A program made the position numbers and the translations under genes. This document shows, one piece after another, positions 50,439 through 59,620 of a DNA stretch of 64,000 nucleotides. The notes under the pieces are model-generated. The model did not search any database. It had not been told where the DNA came from and saw nothing but the letters and a program-made list of their open reading frames with translations. The stretch lies in NCBI RefSeq assembly GCF_001623525.1, contig NZ_CP015225.1, positions 4,290,501 through 4,354,500 of the forward strand, written 5' to 3'. Position 1 is the stretch's first letter. Each line of letters starts with the position of its first letter. Origin of the DNA: Pseudomonas fluorescens (GTDB lineage: Bacteria; Pseudomonadota; Gammaproteobacteria; Pseudomonadales; Pseudomonadaceae).

Positions 50439-50902
50439 TTGACTGGCCGCTCGCCGAACTGCTGCCTCATGCCGGCGACATGATTCTCATCGACCGGATC
50501 CTGTCGTTCGATGACGAACAGATCCATACCCACGCCACCGTCAAGCCCGGCGGCTTGTTCAGCCGCGACGATGGCACGCTGCCGGCCTGGGTCGGCATCG
50601 AGCTGATGGCGCAAAGCGTCGCGGCCTTTGCCGGTTGCCATGCACGCCAACGGGGTGATGCCGTGGCCCTGGGCTTTTTGCTCGGCACCCGCAAGTTCGA
50701 ATGCAATGTCGAGTGTTTTCCCGTCGGCGTCGAGCTGACCATCCACGGCGTGCGCTCCCTGGAAGACGACAACGGCATGGGCGTGTTCGAATGCCACATC
50801 CACGCCCCCGGCATCCATGCCACGGCCCGGCTCAACGTATTCCGTCCGCCCCAGGCCGCCCATTACCTTCATGAACCATCCGCAACAGGAAACCCGTCAT
50901 GA
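50435..50902 (+). CDS. 3-hydroxyacyl-ACP dehydratase, hot-dog fold (ApeP type)
   Basis: A 155-residue hot-dog protein with the conserved early LLPHAGDMILIDRIL (catalytic histidine at residue 11) and helix segment WVGIELMAQSVAAFAG, whose glutamate is the partner residue of this dehydratase group. It dehydrates the 3-hydroxyacyl intermediate in each elongation cycle, giving the conjugated double bonds; a second dehydratase domain is in the ligase fusion. Overlaps both neighbours by 4 bp. Confidence 0.87.
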   Translation: MIDWPLAELLPHAGDMILIDRILSFDDEQIHTHATVKPGGLFSRDDGTLPAWVGIELMAQSVAAFAGCHARQRGDAVALGFLLGTRKFECNVECFPVGVELTIHGVRSLEDDNGMGVFECHIHAPGIHATARLNVFRPPQAAHYLHEPSATGNPS

Positions 50903-51627
50903 CTGAATCCGTACTGGTCACCGGCTCCAGCCGTGGCATCGGCCGCGCCATCGCCCTGCGCCTGGCCCAGGCCGGGCACGACATCGTGCTGCACTGCCGT
51001 AGCGGCCGCGCCGAGGCCGAGACGGTCCAGGCGCAAATCCAGGCCCTGGGCCGCAACGCCCGGGTGCTGCAATTCGACGTGGCCGACCGTGCCGCGTGCA
51101 AGGCCATTCTCGAAGCCGATGTCGAAACCCACGGTGCCTATTACGGTGTGGTGCTCAACGCCGGCCTGACCCGTGATGGTGCCTTCCCAGCCCTTAGCGA
51201 AGACGACTGGGATGTGGTGATGCGCACTAACCTCGACGGTTTCTATAACGTGCTGCACCCGGTGATGATGCCGATGATCCGTCGTCGCGCCGCCGGAAGG
51301 ATCGTCTGCATCACCTCGGTTTCGGGGCTGATCGGCAATCGCGGCCAGGTCAACTACAGTGCGTCGAAGGCTGGTTTGATCGGCGCGGCCAAGGCGTTGG
51401 CAATCGAGTTGGGCAAGCGCAAGATCACCGTCAATTGCGTCGCGCCCGGGCTGATCGATACCGCCATGCTCGATGAAAACGTCCCGGTGGAGGAACTGAT
51501 GAAAATGATCCCCGCCCAGCGCATGGGCACCCCGGAAGAAGTGGCGGGTGCGGTAAATTTCCTGATGTCGGCCGAAGCCGGCTACATCACCCGGCAGGTC
51601 CTGGCCGTCAATGGAGGCTTGTGCTGA
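50899..51627 (+). CDS. 3-oxoacyl-ACP reductase (FabG-like, ApeQ type)
   Basis: A 242-residue SDR of the FabG type: cofactor loop GSSRGIGRAIALRLA at residues 8-22, VLNAGLTRDGAF, catalytic serine in ITSVSGLIGNRGQ, and Tyr-x3-Lys in NYSASKAGLIGAAKALA. It reduces the ketoacyl-ACP in each polyene cycle. Start overlaps the dehydratase gene by 4 bp; stop overlaps the next ketosynthase start by 1 bp. Confidence 0.9.
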   Translation: MTESVLVTGSSRGIGRAIALRLAQAGHDIVLHCRSGRAEAETVQAQIQALGRNARVLQFDVADRAACKAILEADVETHGAYYGVVLNAGLTRDGAFPALSEDDWDVVMRTNLDGFYNVLHPVMMPMIRRRAAGRIVCITSVSGLIGNRGQVNYSASKAGLIGAAKALAIELGKRKITVNCVAPGLIDTAMLDENVPVEELMKMIPAQRMGTPEEVAGAVNFLMSAEAGYITRQVLAVNGGLC

Positions 51628-52853
51628 TGAAGCGCGTCGTCGTTACCGGCATGGCCGGCATCACCTCCATCGGCAGCGACTGGGACACCATCGCCGCCAA
51701 CTTCGCCGCCAACCGCAGCGGCATCCGGCGCATGGATGAGTGGGACCGTTTCACCGAACTGAACACCCGCCTGGCCGGTCCCATCGACGACTTCCAGGTC
51801 CCGGCCCACTGGACCCGCAAGCAACTGCGCAGCATGGGCCGGGTTTCGCGCCTGGCGGTCGCGTCGGCGGAACAGGCCCTGGCCGACGCCGGCCTGCTGG
51901 GCGACGAGTCGATCACAGACGGGCGCATGGGCGTGTCTTGCGGTTCGTCCACCGGCAGCACCGACGAGATCAAGGCCTTTGGCAACATGCTGCTCAACAG
52001 CGTGGCCGAAGGGCTGAACGCCAACTCCTACGTGCGGATGATGCCCCACACCACGGCGGCCAATATCAGCATCTTCTTCGGCCTGACCGGGCGCCTGATC
52101 CCCACCTCCAGCGCCTGCACCAGCGGCAGCCATGGCATCGGCTATGCCTACGAGGCCATCAAGTTCGGGCGCCTGCCATTGATGCTCGCCGGTGGCGCCG
52201 AAGAGTTGTGCCCGACCGAAGCGATGGTGTTCGATGCGCTCTACGCCACCAGCCTGAAAAACGAAGCACCGCAAACCAGCCCGCGCCCCTACGACAAGGA
52301 CCGCGATGGCCTGGTGATCGGCGAAGGCGCCGGCATGCTGGTGCTCGAAGAACTGGAACATGCCCTGGCACGCGGTGCGCGGATCCATGCCGAAATTGTC
52401 GGCTTTGGCAGCAACGCCGACGGCCAGCATGCCACCCGCCCAGAACTGGTCACCATGCGCCGAGCCATGGAACTGGCCCTGGAAGACGCAGGCCTCAGTC
52501 CCTCAGCCATTGGCTACGTCAACGGCCACGGCACCGCCACCGAACAGGGCGACATTGCCGAAACCCTGGCCACCAGCAGCCTGTTTGGCGAACACATGCC
52601 CATCAGCTCACAGAAGAGTTTCCTGGGCCATACCCTGGGTGCCTGCGGGGCGCTGGAGTCTTGGTTCAGCATCGAAATGATGAACCGCGACCTCTACGTG
52701 CACACCTTCAACCTCGATGAGGTTGATCCCCAATGCGGCAAGCTCGATTACCTGCGTAACGAGTTCAGGTCGATGAGCAACGAATACGTGATGAACAACA
52801 ACTTCGCCTTTGGTGGGGTCAACACCTCGCTGATTTTCCGCCGCTGGCACTGA
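51627..52853 (+). CDS. Beta-ketoacyl-ACP synthase (ApeR type)
   Basis: A 408-residue KAS II-fold enzyme with Cys164 in TSSACTSGSHGIGYAYE, His301 in NGHGTATEQGD and the second histidine in FLGHTLGACGALE. It is the second active ketosynthase of the cluster; ApeR-type enzymes are proposed to perform the first condensation or a branch of chain extension. The ATG at 51627 has GGAGG 9 bases upstream; a GTG 6 bp earlier lacks good spacing. Confidence 0.9.
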   Translation: MKRVVVTGMAGITSIGSDWDTIAANFAANRSGIRRMDEWDRFTELNTRLAGPIDDFQVPAHWTRKQLRSMGRVSRLAVASAEQALADAGLLGDESITDGRMGVSCGSSTGSTDEIKAFGNMLLNSVAEGLNANSYVRMMPHTTAANISIFFGLTGRLIPTSSACTSGSHGIGYAYEAIKFGRLPLMLAGGAEELCPTEAMVFDALYATSLKNEAPQTSPRPYDKDRDGLVIGEGAGMLVLEELEHALARGARIHAEIVGFGSNADGQHATRPELVTMRRAMELALEDAGLSPSAIGYVNGHGTATEQGDIAETLATSSLFGEHMPISSQKSFLGHTLGACGALESWFSIEMMNRDLYVHTFNLDEVDPQCGKLDYLRNEFRSMSNEYVMNNNFAFGGVNTSLIFRRWH

Positions 52854-52895
52854 ATCGGATTCAAAACCCTGTTGCCCCTCGTCAAGGAGACCACG

Positions 52896-53342
52896 ATGTC
52901 GTTGAAGAAAATCGCTGTGACCACCGCCCTCTTGCTCAGCACCCTGCCAAGCCTCAGCCAGGCCCGTGATACCGCGCTGTTCCTGCCGTTCGACAAAGTC
53001 GTGGCCGAAGCCATCCGCACCGGCAAGATCGACGGCAGCGTGAAGTTCTACCTGGCCGGCAATAAACCGGCCGGCAACGTCACCGTCGTCAGCCCGGGTG
53101 CCGTGACCAACAAGAAAACCAACGCGTTCAACAAGTCCGATGAAGTCGCCTGCGAATGGGTGCTGCAATCGGCCCTGATCAGCCTGCACCAAGCCGCCAA
53201 GAACGCCGGCGCCAACGCCGTCACCAACATTGTCAGCTTCTACAAGAGCAACGAACGCAAGGACCCGACCACCTATGAATGCCACGCCGGCGCGATCATG
53301 GCGGGCGTTGCGTTGAAGGGAGATTTGGCGAAGGTGCAATAA
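52896..53342 (+). CDS. Small exported protein at the end of the aryl polyene operon
   Basis: A 148-residue protein with a Sec signal peptide (about residues 1-22, ending LSQA before RDTALF) and a compact mature domain (FDKVVAEAIRTGKIDGSVKF, VACEWVLQSALISLHQAAKNAGANAVTNIVSFYKS). I recall homologues at the same place in other Pseudomonas aryl polyene clusters, often mislabelled as excinuclease subunits, with which it has nothing in common. The repeated gly/ala-asn-ala-val core resembles YbjQ/DUF4156-like proteins. AAGGAGA precedes the ATG. The role is unknown; 42 bp separate it from the ketosynthase gene. Confidence 0.72.
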   Translation: MSLKKIAVTTALLLSTLPSLSQARDTALFLPFDKVVAEAIRTGKIDGSVKFYLAGNKPAGNVTVVSPGAVTNKKTNAFNKSDEVACEWVLQSALISLHQAAKNAGANAVTNIVSFYKSNERKDPTTYECHAGAIMAGVALKGDLAKVQ

Positions 53343-53373
53343 GCCCGGAACGGCTGTGGCACCGATCCACCGC

Positions 53374-53398
53374 AATCGCGAGCAAGCTCGCTCCCACA
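53374..53398. repeat. Single REP palindrome
   Basis: CAATCGCGAGCAAGCTCGCTCCCAC lies 31 bp after the last aryl polyene gene and just before the stop of the convergent PAAR gene. It may serve as the 3' boundary of both transcripts. Confidence 0.75.
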
Positions 53399-53417
53399 GT
53401 GGATCTATGCTGTACGC

Positions 53418-53951
53418 TCATTGGATGTTCTCCTTCACCTCACCCGAGCGCAAGTAATGAACATCCGCCAGTTTGAGAGCGGGCAAAAAGTCTTCTGCCA
53501 TCGGCACGCCTTCACGCACGATGATCAGAAAACGTCTCTGAAGCGTATTGATGATCTCGTCGCCATTGCTCAAACGGCTGCCGACCAGGGCGATATGACT
53601 GTTGGCTGCCCCCGCGGCGGTTACGATCCGCGCGGTACTGCCATCGGCATACACAACCTGGTCACCTTTCCGCGCGGCTCGTACTTTCCAGCCATTATCC
53701 AAGGTGAACGTCAACGACGATGACACTTGCTGGACCGTTGCGCCGTTACGGGTCTGGCTGCCCTCGGTGGCCACTCGGTAAATAGCGATTGGGGGATGAG
53801 CTTTGACGAATGCTTTTTGTCGATTGATAAATGTGATGACTTTTTCGTCAACACCATCGAGTTGCTGTTGCGCCAAGTACAGATCGTCCAAATGACGGAG
53901 ATAGTCACAGGAGACTTCGTTGGTGTAGGGGGCGTACAAAGATGAGTGCAT
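53418..53951 (-). CDS. PAAR-domain protein, putative T6SS spike cap
   Basis: A 177-residue protein. Residues about 1-60 are a helical N-terminal part (YLRHLDDLYLAQQQLDGVDE). Residues about 62-160 carry the PAAR pattern as seen in pseudomonads: YRVATEGSQTRNGATVQQVS, a GDQVVYADGSTARIVTAAG repeat and ALVGSRLSNGDEIINTLQ. PAAR proteins cap VgrG and can carry effectors. The frame is open 255 bp further upstream, but that stretch lacks coding character, so I use the ATG at 53951, although its ribosome-binding site is poor. A PAAR-like protein of unrelated use remains possible. It is divergent from the Cif-like and toxin genes. Confidence 0.65.
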   Translation of the reverse strand: MHSSLYAPYTNEVSCDYLRHLDDLYLAQQQLDGVDEKVITFINRQKAFVKAHPPIAIYRVATEGSQTRNGATVQQVSSSLTFTLDNGWKVRAARKGDQVVYADGSTARIVTAAGAANSHIALVGSRLSNGDEIINTLQRRFLIIVREGVPMAEDFLPALKLADVHYLRSGEVKENIQ

Positions 53952-54369
53952 TTCCAAGGCCTTATTCACGGGCTTCAGGCGGGTCCCCTTTCCGCCGGGA
54001 AAGAGCACTGAGCCAGACAATTCGGAATGATGAATAAAACGTTGCAACACAGGCGAATCGCAACCCCAACATCGTGGGCATCTGGAGCGAATAGGAAACA
54101 TCGCAACTAGAAACGTGACTTTTCCTACAGCCAACAGAAGTCCTGTGCAAGTTCCGCCCTGCTTTTTTTCACCTGCAACTGCTCTGCCGGGGCTCAATCG
54201 GAACAATTGCCGTTTGTCGGAACTGTCAACTTCGACAGTATCGATGACATGCGGAAAACCACAAGCTCTAAACGCCTTAAAAACACCTTAGAAGTTAACG
54301 CTCGATAAACAGTTCGCCGTTACTTATGAGCTGCACGGCGTAGCTCATGAAATTAACTCGGCTCCCAAA
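53952..54369. other. Non-coding gap between the PAAR gene and the Cif-like gene
   Basis: 418 bp with visibly lower GC than the rest of the window and no convincing gene. It contains a small inverted repeat ACTGTC-N6-GACAGT (54222-54239). Promoters for both divergent genes must lie here, but no clear -35/-10 pair was found. An open reverse frame reaching 54206 is judged non-coding because its translation shows no family pattern. Confidence 0.5.
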
Positions 54370-55344
54370 ATGGACAAGAAAATGATGGACACAATAGCCT
54401 GGTCGGGCGCCATCGCCTTATCTTCTCGACACCAGGCCACATCGCCTTCTGTAGAACAAAATATCGTTGTAGGGGGGGCATCGTTCACACGGGCCTACGT
54501 GTACGTGAACGGCATCCGCATGCACTATCTTATAAGCGGTGATGGCGCAAACCCTGTGTTGCTGGTGCATGGGTTCCCGGGAAGCTGGCGCAATTGGACG
54601 GTATTGATGGGGCCATTGGTGCGTGCCGGTTATACGCCTATCGTTCCTGATTATCGCGGTGCTGGGGAAACCGATATTTCAGAAAGCGGCTATGATAAAA
54701 AAAATATGGCGCATGACCTGCACGAGCTGGTCACCCACCTGAATATCAAACAGGTTGATATTGTCGGCCATGACATGGGCTTAATGATTGCCTATGCCTA
54801 CGGAGCCCTTTATCCCGATGAAACCAAACGTATTATCCTGATGGACGGATTCATTCCTGGCATCCCAGGGTGGGAAACGGCTTATAACGGAGACCCGCAA
54901 GCCCGCATTGCCAGCAAGTGGCATTTCCGCTTCTTTGGCAAGACAGCTCTCAGCATGATCCAAGGTCAGGAAAAAACTTACCTGGACATGTTTTTTGACG
55001 ACTTTGTATTCCCCGGCAACGACACAATGCCGGACGAGGTGCGTGTGGCTTTGGTGAAAGATTATTCCCAGCCCGGACGCATGGAGGCAGCCTTCAAGCT
55101 TTATTCAGCCTGGATAGAGCATGATGTGGGTGATAATCAAGCATACGCCAACAATAAACTGACAGTGCCTGTGCTCACTATCGGCGGGGACCATTCGAGA
55201 GGAAGTACCCTGGCCGAGCAAGTCAAATGTATCACCACGCAACCGTACTCTTTTATATTGCACAACACCGGACATTGGGTACTGGAAGAAAGAACACAGG
55301 CAACCTGCGAGGCGATCCTGGTATTTCTGCGTGATAAAACATGA
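54370..55344 (+). CDS. Alpha/beta-hydrolase epoxide hydrolase, Cif-like
   Basis: A 324-residue hydrolase of the epoxide hydrolase/haloalkane dehalogenase group. Nucleophile Asp135 in IVGHDMGLMIAYAYG, oxyanion motif LVHGFPGSWRNW, catalytic base His302 in NTGHWVLEE. The cap region WHFRFFGKT (His185) and Tyr245 in FKLYSAW match the ring-opening His/Tyr pair of P. aeruginosa Cif, and HWVLEE matches its HWLPEE; the charge-relay acid is Asp159 (LMDGFIPG) where Cif has Glu. Cif is a secreted virulence factor that opens epoxides. A standard Sec signal is not evident at the N-terminus. The start has no strong ribosome-binding site. It is followed 172 bp later by the large toxin gene. Confidence 0.82.
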   Translation: MDKKMMDTIAWSGAIALSSRHQATSPSVEQNIVVGGASFTRAYVYVNGIRMHYLISGDGANPVLLVHGFPGSWRNWTVLMGPLVRAGYTPIVPDYRGAGETDISESGYDKKNMAHDLHELVTHLNIKQVDIVGHDMGLMIAYAYGALYPDETKRIILMDGFIPGIPGWETAYNGDPQARIASKWHFRFFGKTALSMIQGQEKTYLDMFFDDFVFPGNDTMPDEVRVALVKDYSQPGRMEAAFKLYSAWIEHDVGDNQAYANNKLTVPVLTIGGDHSRGSTLAEQVKCITTQPYSFILHNTGHWVLEERTQATCEAILVFLRDKT

Positions 55345-55516
55345 CCGTTAGCATGCCCCGTCAAGGCGCATCGCGAACAGTCTCGCTGCCACATCGATTA
55401 TGTATCCACAACACCGGTACACCGCCTGTCGCCGCTCCATGCGGTATCTATATACCGCCCCCTCTTCGCGCACCTTCAATAGGTTGTTCCTTCCGAAAAA
55501 CTTTCAGGAAGAGAAC

Positions 55517-58500
55517 ATGCTGGAGAACACCCCCTTACAAACCGCTAGCGCCCTGCTGATACACCAACTCAATGCCTCGCAGCAGCAGATGATCCGTCTG
55601 AACGATGCCGTTCCGCGCGCCTCGGAAGTGGCTGCGCGGCACTTGGATGATGGGTTCAGGCAAGCCTTCCCCACGCTGGTGAACAAGCTGGCCGTCAAAG
55701 AAATACGCGTGTGCCGACTGCAAGATGAAGCCGTCCCCCCAACTGAACGCGCAGCCAACGAGCCGGCGTTTAAAAAGGTGGCGCAAACAGTCCCCCTCGA
55801 CACGCTCTTCTGGCGTGCGGTGGCAGGAAAGATCAATGCCCACGAGTTCTTCGACGATTTGGGCAATATAGACATCGTCACCGAGCTGAACAGCGTCACG
55901 GAGATGCCGGCAGCCCTGAATAGCCGTGACGCCAAGCAAGCAATCAAGCAACTGATAAGCGTCACCCCAACGTCGTATGAACAAATGCTGGCGCGGGCAC
56001 TGGACAACTTCTGGGACACCCCGCCCGACGTTAGCCAGGACCGCAGCGTCAGCCAATGGCTGGCCGATGAATTCGGTAGGCAACTCAAGGCACAGGCCGA
56101 TCTCCACCAACTGGATGGAACCCTGAGCCCGCCACTGCACAAGGCGCTGACGGAACATGCACTGTCGGCACCGGACGCAACGTCTCGCGCCAGGCTGGCG
56201 GAGCGTGACCGGCCCGGGGTCTACAGCCTCAGTATCACCCCCGAAGGATGGGGGTTCAGCGTGCCGGTGTCAGGCGCTGTTGCACTGACCCGACATGACA
56301 ATACCGACTACCCGGCAAGCGCGGTGCTGTACAGCTTGGGCAAGCCGCTGGAAGTGTACGCGGACCTGACGGCGCTGAAGGCCAGCCTGGAGGCCGACGA
56401 TAACGTTCAGTATGACGTGACAATCGCCCCCATCGCCGGGGACTTCCTTGCCTACCTGGTTATGGATCTGCGAGCGGCGCAAAAAACCGCCGTGAGCGAC
56501 GTATTGCTGAACGGGCCGGGAGATGATGAGGAAATCAGCGCCTGGATCGCCAGGCTGGATATCGCGGCGAACCTCAAGGACCAGCTGGACCTGGCGGGCG
56601 CCATGGACGAGCGCGCGCTACGGCTCTACCAGAAAAAACTGGACGACTGGCTGCACGCCAACCCGAACGTGATCGGCAGCGACCGCGTGGCCTGGTGGAA
56701 CGCGCTGCAGGACCTGCAGATAACCCTGGCGGATACCCCACCCCCGCCAGATCCCGTGATGCTGGCGTCCCCTGACGCCCTCCAGGACCGGACCCGCACG
56801 TTGCTCGCCGGCTTCATCAAGGACAAATACGCCCCGGTCGATCCTGACCAGGTATCCCTGTGCATCCGCAAGCAGACCATCGACTCGCACGCGCCCACGG
56901 GCGAGTCACCGTTCGGGTCCGGGGTGTCGCTAGGCAGTGCGAAGGCGATATTCGACGATTGCCGTTCCATGACGCAGTGGGCAATGTCCAACCTGACACC
57001 GGACGAACGCAACGCTTCCCACCACACCGAAGAGGGGCCGCTCAGCTTTGCGCAGATCGTGGAGATCATTGAAAGGGCAAATGTGGGTGCCCGTATCCCG
57101 CCCGCGTTGCTGCTTGCGGCCCGGGAGCGCCAGGCACAATGGATGGCTCTGAAAGCCAAACAAATGCGGGCGCAGGCGTGGGCCGCGCATATATCGGGAG
57201 ACTTTACACACGATAAGGACAACACCGGCCTGAACCTGGTGCTGGCGGCGTTGGACAGCGCAATGCCTGAGGCGCGCCGCAAGGTCAACGGGCACGAGGT
57301 GGTGGTGCGGCAGATCCAGTGGGGCGACAGTGTGCTGAAAGAGCTGCTGGCCTTTGGCGTCAGGAAACTATCCAGCCGGCCTTCATTGACGCTGTACACG
57401 CCGGGTGCGCCGGACGGAAAAGTGTTCAGGGACATCCACGCAGGAAGCGAAAGGGAGCTGGAAGCGGTCCTGGTCAAGACACTCATCAGCACGCTGGAAA
57501 TGACCCGCTGGCTGATTTCCCAACTGCCGCTGATGGAACAAGCCGATCAGCTTGCCAGCCTGGTGCCGGCCGCGGAAAACCTGACGCTCAACGAGAAGAT
57601 AAAGAAAGTCACGCAGTCCACCTTCTCATGGATCAAGCATCGGGTTCAGGATGATTTCGCCTTGAAGGTCGCCTCCCCCGTGGTCAAAGGCGACCTGCTC
57701 AAAGCACTGCACGAAACGCAGATCAGCCACGCGCTCAAGACGGCTGACGCACTGATGGTAACGAACGCCGAGCGCGACAGCGCAGCGGCCCAGGAAGGGC
57801 GCAGGAATGGCGTCACCTTGCTGGCGGGTGCGATGGCCATGTTCTACGCGGGCCGCCTGGGCGGGGTACTGGGCCGTGCGATCCTGCCGACAATGGCCGG
57901 GGGCGCCGCGGTGTCGGCCATAAAAGACGAGGGTGGCAGCTTCAGCCAGTGGGCCAGTGATTTCATCAGCGGGCTGGGTGAGGTCGTGGCAGAGGCCGGG
58001 CAGGACCTGATCATGGCGCGCGCGGCACGACGCCGGGACAAGACCCGCCCGGAGCTGTCTTCCCTGCCCCGTATGCCCGACCCCGAGCTAGGCCCTTTTC
58101 TCCTGAAAGGTTTTGACAGCAAAGGGCTCGTCCCCGAGGGTCGCAACCTGTACAGGGACGCGTCCGGCCAAGCCTATTTGAAGATGGGGCATGACTACTG
58201 CAAAACCGCGATCCAGGAAAGCCTGCGGATTATCTACGCGCCCAACAATCGTACCCATCAACGGACGGTGACGTGGAAAAACGGTCGCTGGCACATCGAA
58301 GAACCGCAACGCCTGCTCGGTGGCGGAGTCCTGCATAGTCTGTTCAGTCGGGCCCCGGAAACTGCGCAACAGAAAACCTATAACGCCTTGGTGGAGGGCA
58401 TCCTGGTCGACCATCACTGGCCTTCTCGACAGGTGGTGAATACGGTAAAGAAGGTCATCCACTCGATGCCCGAGGAGCTGGCCGAACGCACCTTGCGCGA

Positions 58501-59581
58501 GAGCATGAATGACATCGACGCGCCCGATATAGACACTTACCTTTCACGAATCAACCAGATCAACAAGGGCCTCCACGGCCTCGGGCAACATAAGAAGCCC
58601 CACGAAAGCCTGCTGTACAAATTCAACGTATGGCAGGCCGTCGACTACTGCACCCGAGACATCGACTCCCAGGTAAAGGGGATCCAGCTGACGGCCGCGC
58701 AAAAAATAAAAGTTTTCGACATGACCCTGCCACTCAAGAAGGAGCTTTTCGACAACGAAGGCAACTTCAAGATGATGATGTCCTCCTTGCCAGACAACCT
58801 CACCGGCGCATTATTCATCACCATCGTCCCCGAACAGGGAAAGAAGAAAGCCGCCATGACCAAGATACAGGACGATATTCATGAGGTGGTCAAAGTCGCG
58901 GAAAAGCGCGTCTGGGAGGACCTGGGCGTCCGGTTTTCAGGAGAAGGTCCCGAGGTAGAGGCTGCCAGGGAGGACTATAAAACGAACCCTGCAAACTTCG
59001 CGGAGTACAAAAAGAAAAAGCTCGGCGCGTTCCGGGACGAGATGAAAAAAAGACACAAACCCGGGCTCCTGACGGAAATCCGCAACAACAAGATTCCTTA
59101 CGTCATCGCCAACAAGGGCAAGTCGCAGCGCAAGACGTTACTGGTCACCGGAGAGGACATTACCAACTTCGCAAAAAATCTCTCGAACTACGACGCGTTT
59201 GATATCGAGGTCGTGACCCAAGTCCCGACGAAGAAGGTCACTGGCACATCACCTACCACCAGCACTTCACCAGTACTGGGGGAAGCATCCACCGCAATAG
59301 ACAAGTTTACGGTGACTCTCAGCACGCTGGCTGAAACACAGATGTCCTATGACAACTTTCCCGAAGCGGCCCGAGCCAAGATCAACGAAATCATGGATGA
59401 CATTCGAGCCGGCAGGGCCACGACAAAACGAATCAACAAATATTACTGGTACGACATGGCCCAGCTATCCCCCGGTGGCGGCAGAAGCGCATGGCGCGCC
59501 GCGTTCGAACGCAAGGGCGATACCTGGATACTCCAGGGTTTTTATGATTACCACGCCAATAAACCTGCGACGGTCTGGTAA
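55517..59581 (+). CDS. Very large dermonecrotic-toxin-like protein (DUF6543-type) with unassigned C-terminal domain
   Basis: A 1354-residue protein. The N-terminal part (about residues 20-350: RASEVAARHLDDGFRQAFPT, GVYSLSITPEGWGFSVP, DFLAYLVMDLRAAQKTAVS) resembles the dermonecrotic-toxin domain repeated in large Pseudomonas toxins. Residues about 768-805 are a Gly/Ala-rich hydrophobic hairpin (AMAMFYAGRLGGVLGRAILP) that could insert into membranes. The last 55 residues (INKYYWYDMAQLSPGGGRSA, WRAAFERKGDTWILQGFYDY) form a compact basic/aromatic domain with a vaguely RelE-like pattern, a possible toxic tip. No signal peptide. AGGAAGAG precedes the ATG at 55517. Domain calls are from memory of patterns, so the family label is moderate. 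Confidence 0.7.
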   Translation: MLENTPLQTASALLIHQLNASQQQMIRLNDAVPRASEVAARHLDDGFRQAFPTLVNKLAVKEIRVCRLQDEAVPPTERAANEPAFKKVAQTVPLDTLFWRAVAGKINAHEFFDDLGNIDIVTELNSVTEMPAALNSRDAKQAIKQLISVTPTSYEQMLARALDNFWDTPPDVSQDRSVSQWLADEFGRQLKAQADLHQLDGTLSPPLHKALTEHALSAPDATSRARLAERDRPGVYSLSITPEGWGFSVPVSGAVALTRHDNTDYPASAVLYSLGKPLEVYADLTALKASLEADDNVQYDVTIAPIAGDFLAYLVMDLRAAQKTAVSDVLLNGPGDDEEISAWIARLDIAANLKDQLDLAGAMDERALRLYQKKLDDWLHANPNVIGSDRVAWWNALQDLQITLADTPPPPDPVMLASPDALQDRTRTLLAGFIKDKYAPVDPDQVSLCIRKQTIDSHAPTGESPFGSGVSLGSAKAIFDDCRSMTQWAMSNLTPDERNASHHTEEGPLSFAQIVEIIERANVGARIPPALLLAARERQAQWMALKAKQMRAQAWAAHISGDFTHDKDNTGLNLVLAALDSAMPEARRKVNGHEVVVRQIQWGDSVLKELLAFGVRKLSSRPSLTLYTPGAPDGKVFRDIHAGSERELEAVLVKTLISTLEMTRWLISQLPLMEQADQLASLVPAAENLTLNEKIKKVTQSTFSWIKHRVQDDFALKVASPVVKGDLLKALHETQISHALKTADALMVTNAERDSAAAQEGRRNGVTLLAGAMAMFYAGRLGGVLGRAILPTMAGGAAVSAIKDEGGSFSQWASDFISGLGEVVAEAGQDLIMARAARRRDKTRPELSSLPRMPDPELGPFLLKGFDSKGLVPEGRNLYRDASGQAYLKMGHDYCKTAIQESLRIIYAPNNRTHQRTVTWKNGRWHIEEPQRLLGGGVLHSLFSRAPETAQQKTYNALVEGILVDHHWPSRQVVNTVKKVIHSMPEELAERTLRESMNDIDAPDIDTYLSRINQINKGLHGLGQHKKPHESLLYKFNVWQAVDYCTRDIDSQVKGIQLTAAQKIKVFDMTLPLKKELFDNEGNFKMMMSSLPDNLTGALFITIVPEQGKKKAAMTKIQDDIHEVVKVAEKRVWEDLGVRFSGEGPEVEAAREDYKTNPANFAEYKKKKLGAFRDEMKKRHKPGLLTEIRNNKIPYVIANKGKSQRKTLLVTGEDITNFAKNLSNYDAFDIEVVTQVPTKKVTGTSPTTSTSPVLGEASTAIDKFTVTLSTLAETQMSYDNFPEAARAKINEIMDDIRAGRATTKRINKYYWYDMAQLSPGGGRSAWRAAFERKGDTWILQGFYDYHANKPATVW

Positions 59582-59620
59582 GGCCAAGTGAAAAAATAAA
59601 GGATCGAGGTGAGTACCGCC

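Noticed and set aside
53952..54206. N-terminal extension of the PAAR protein to 54206
   Set aside because: The extra 85 residues contain no recognisable domain and look like translated non-coding DNA; PAAR-like sequence begins well downstream.
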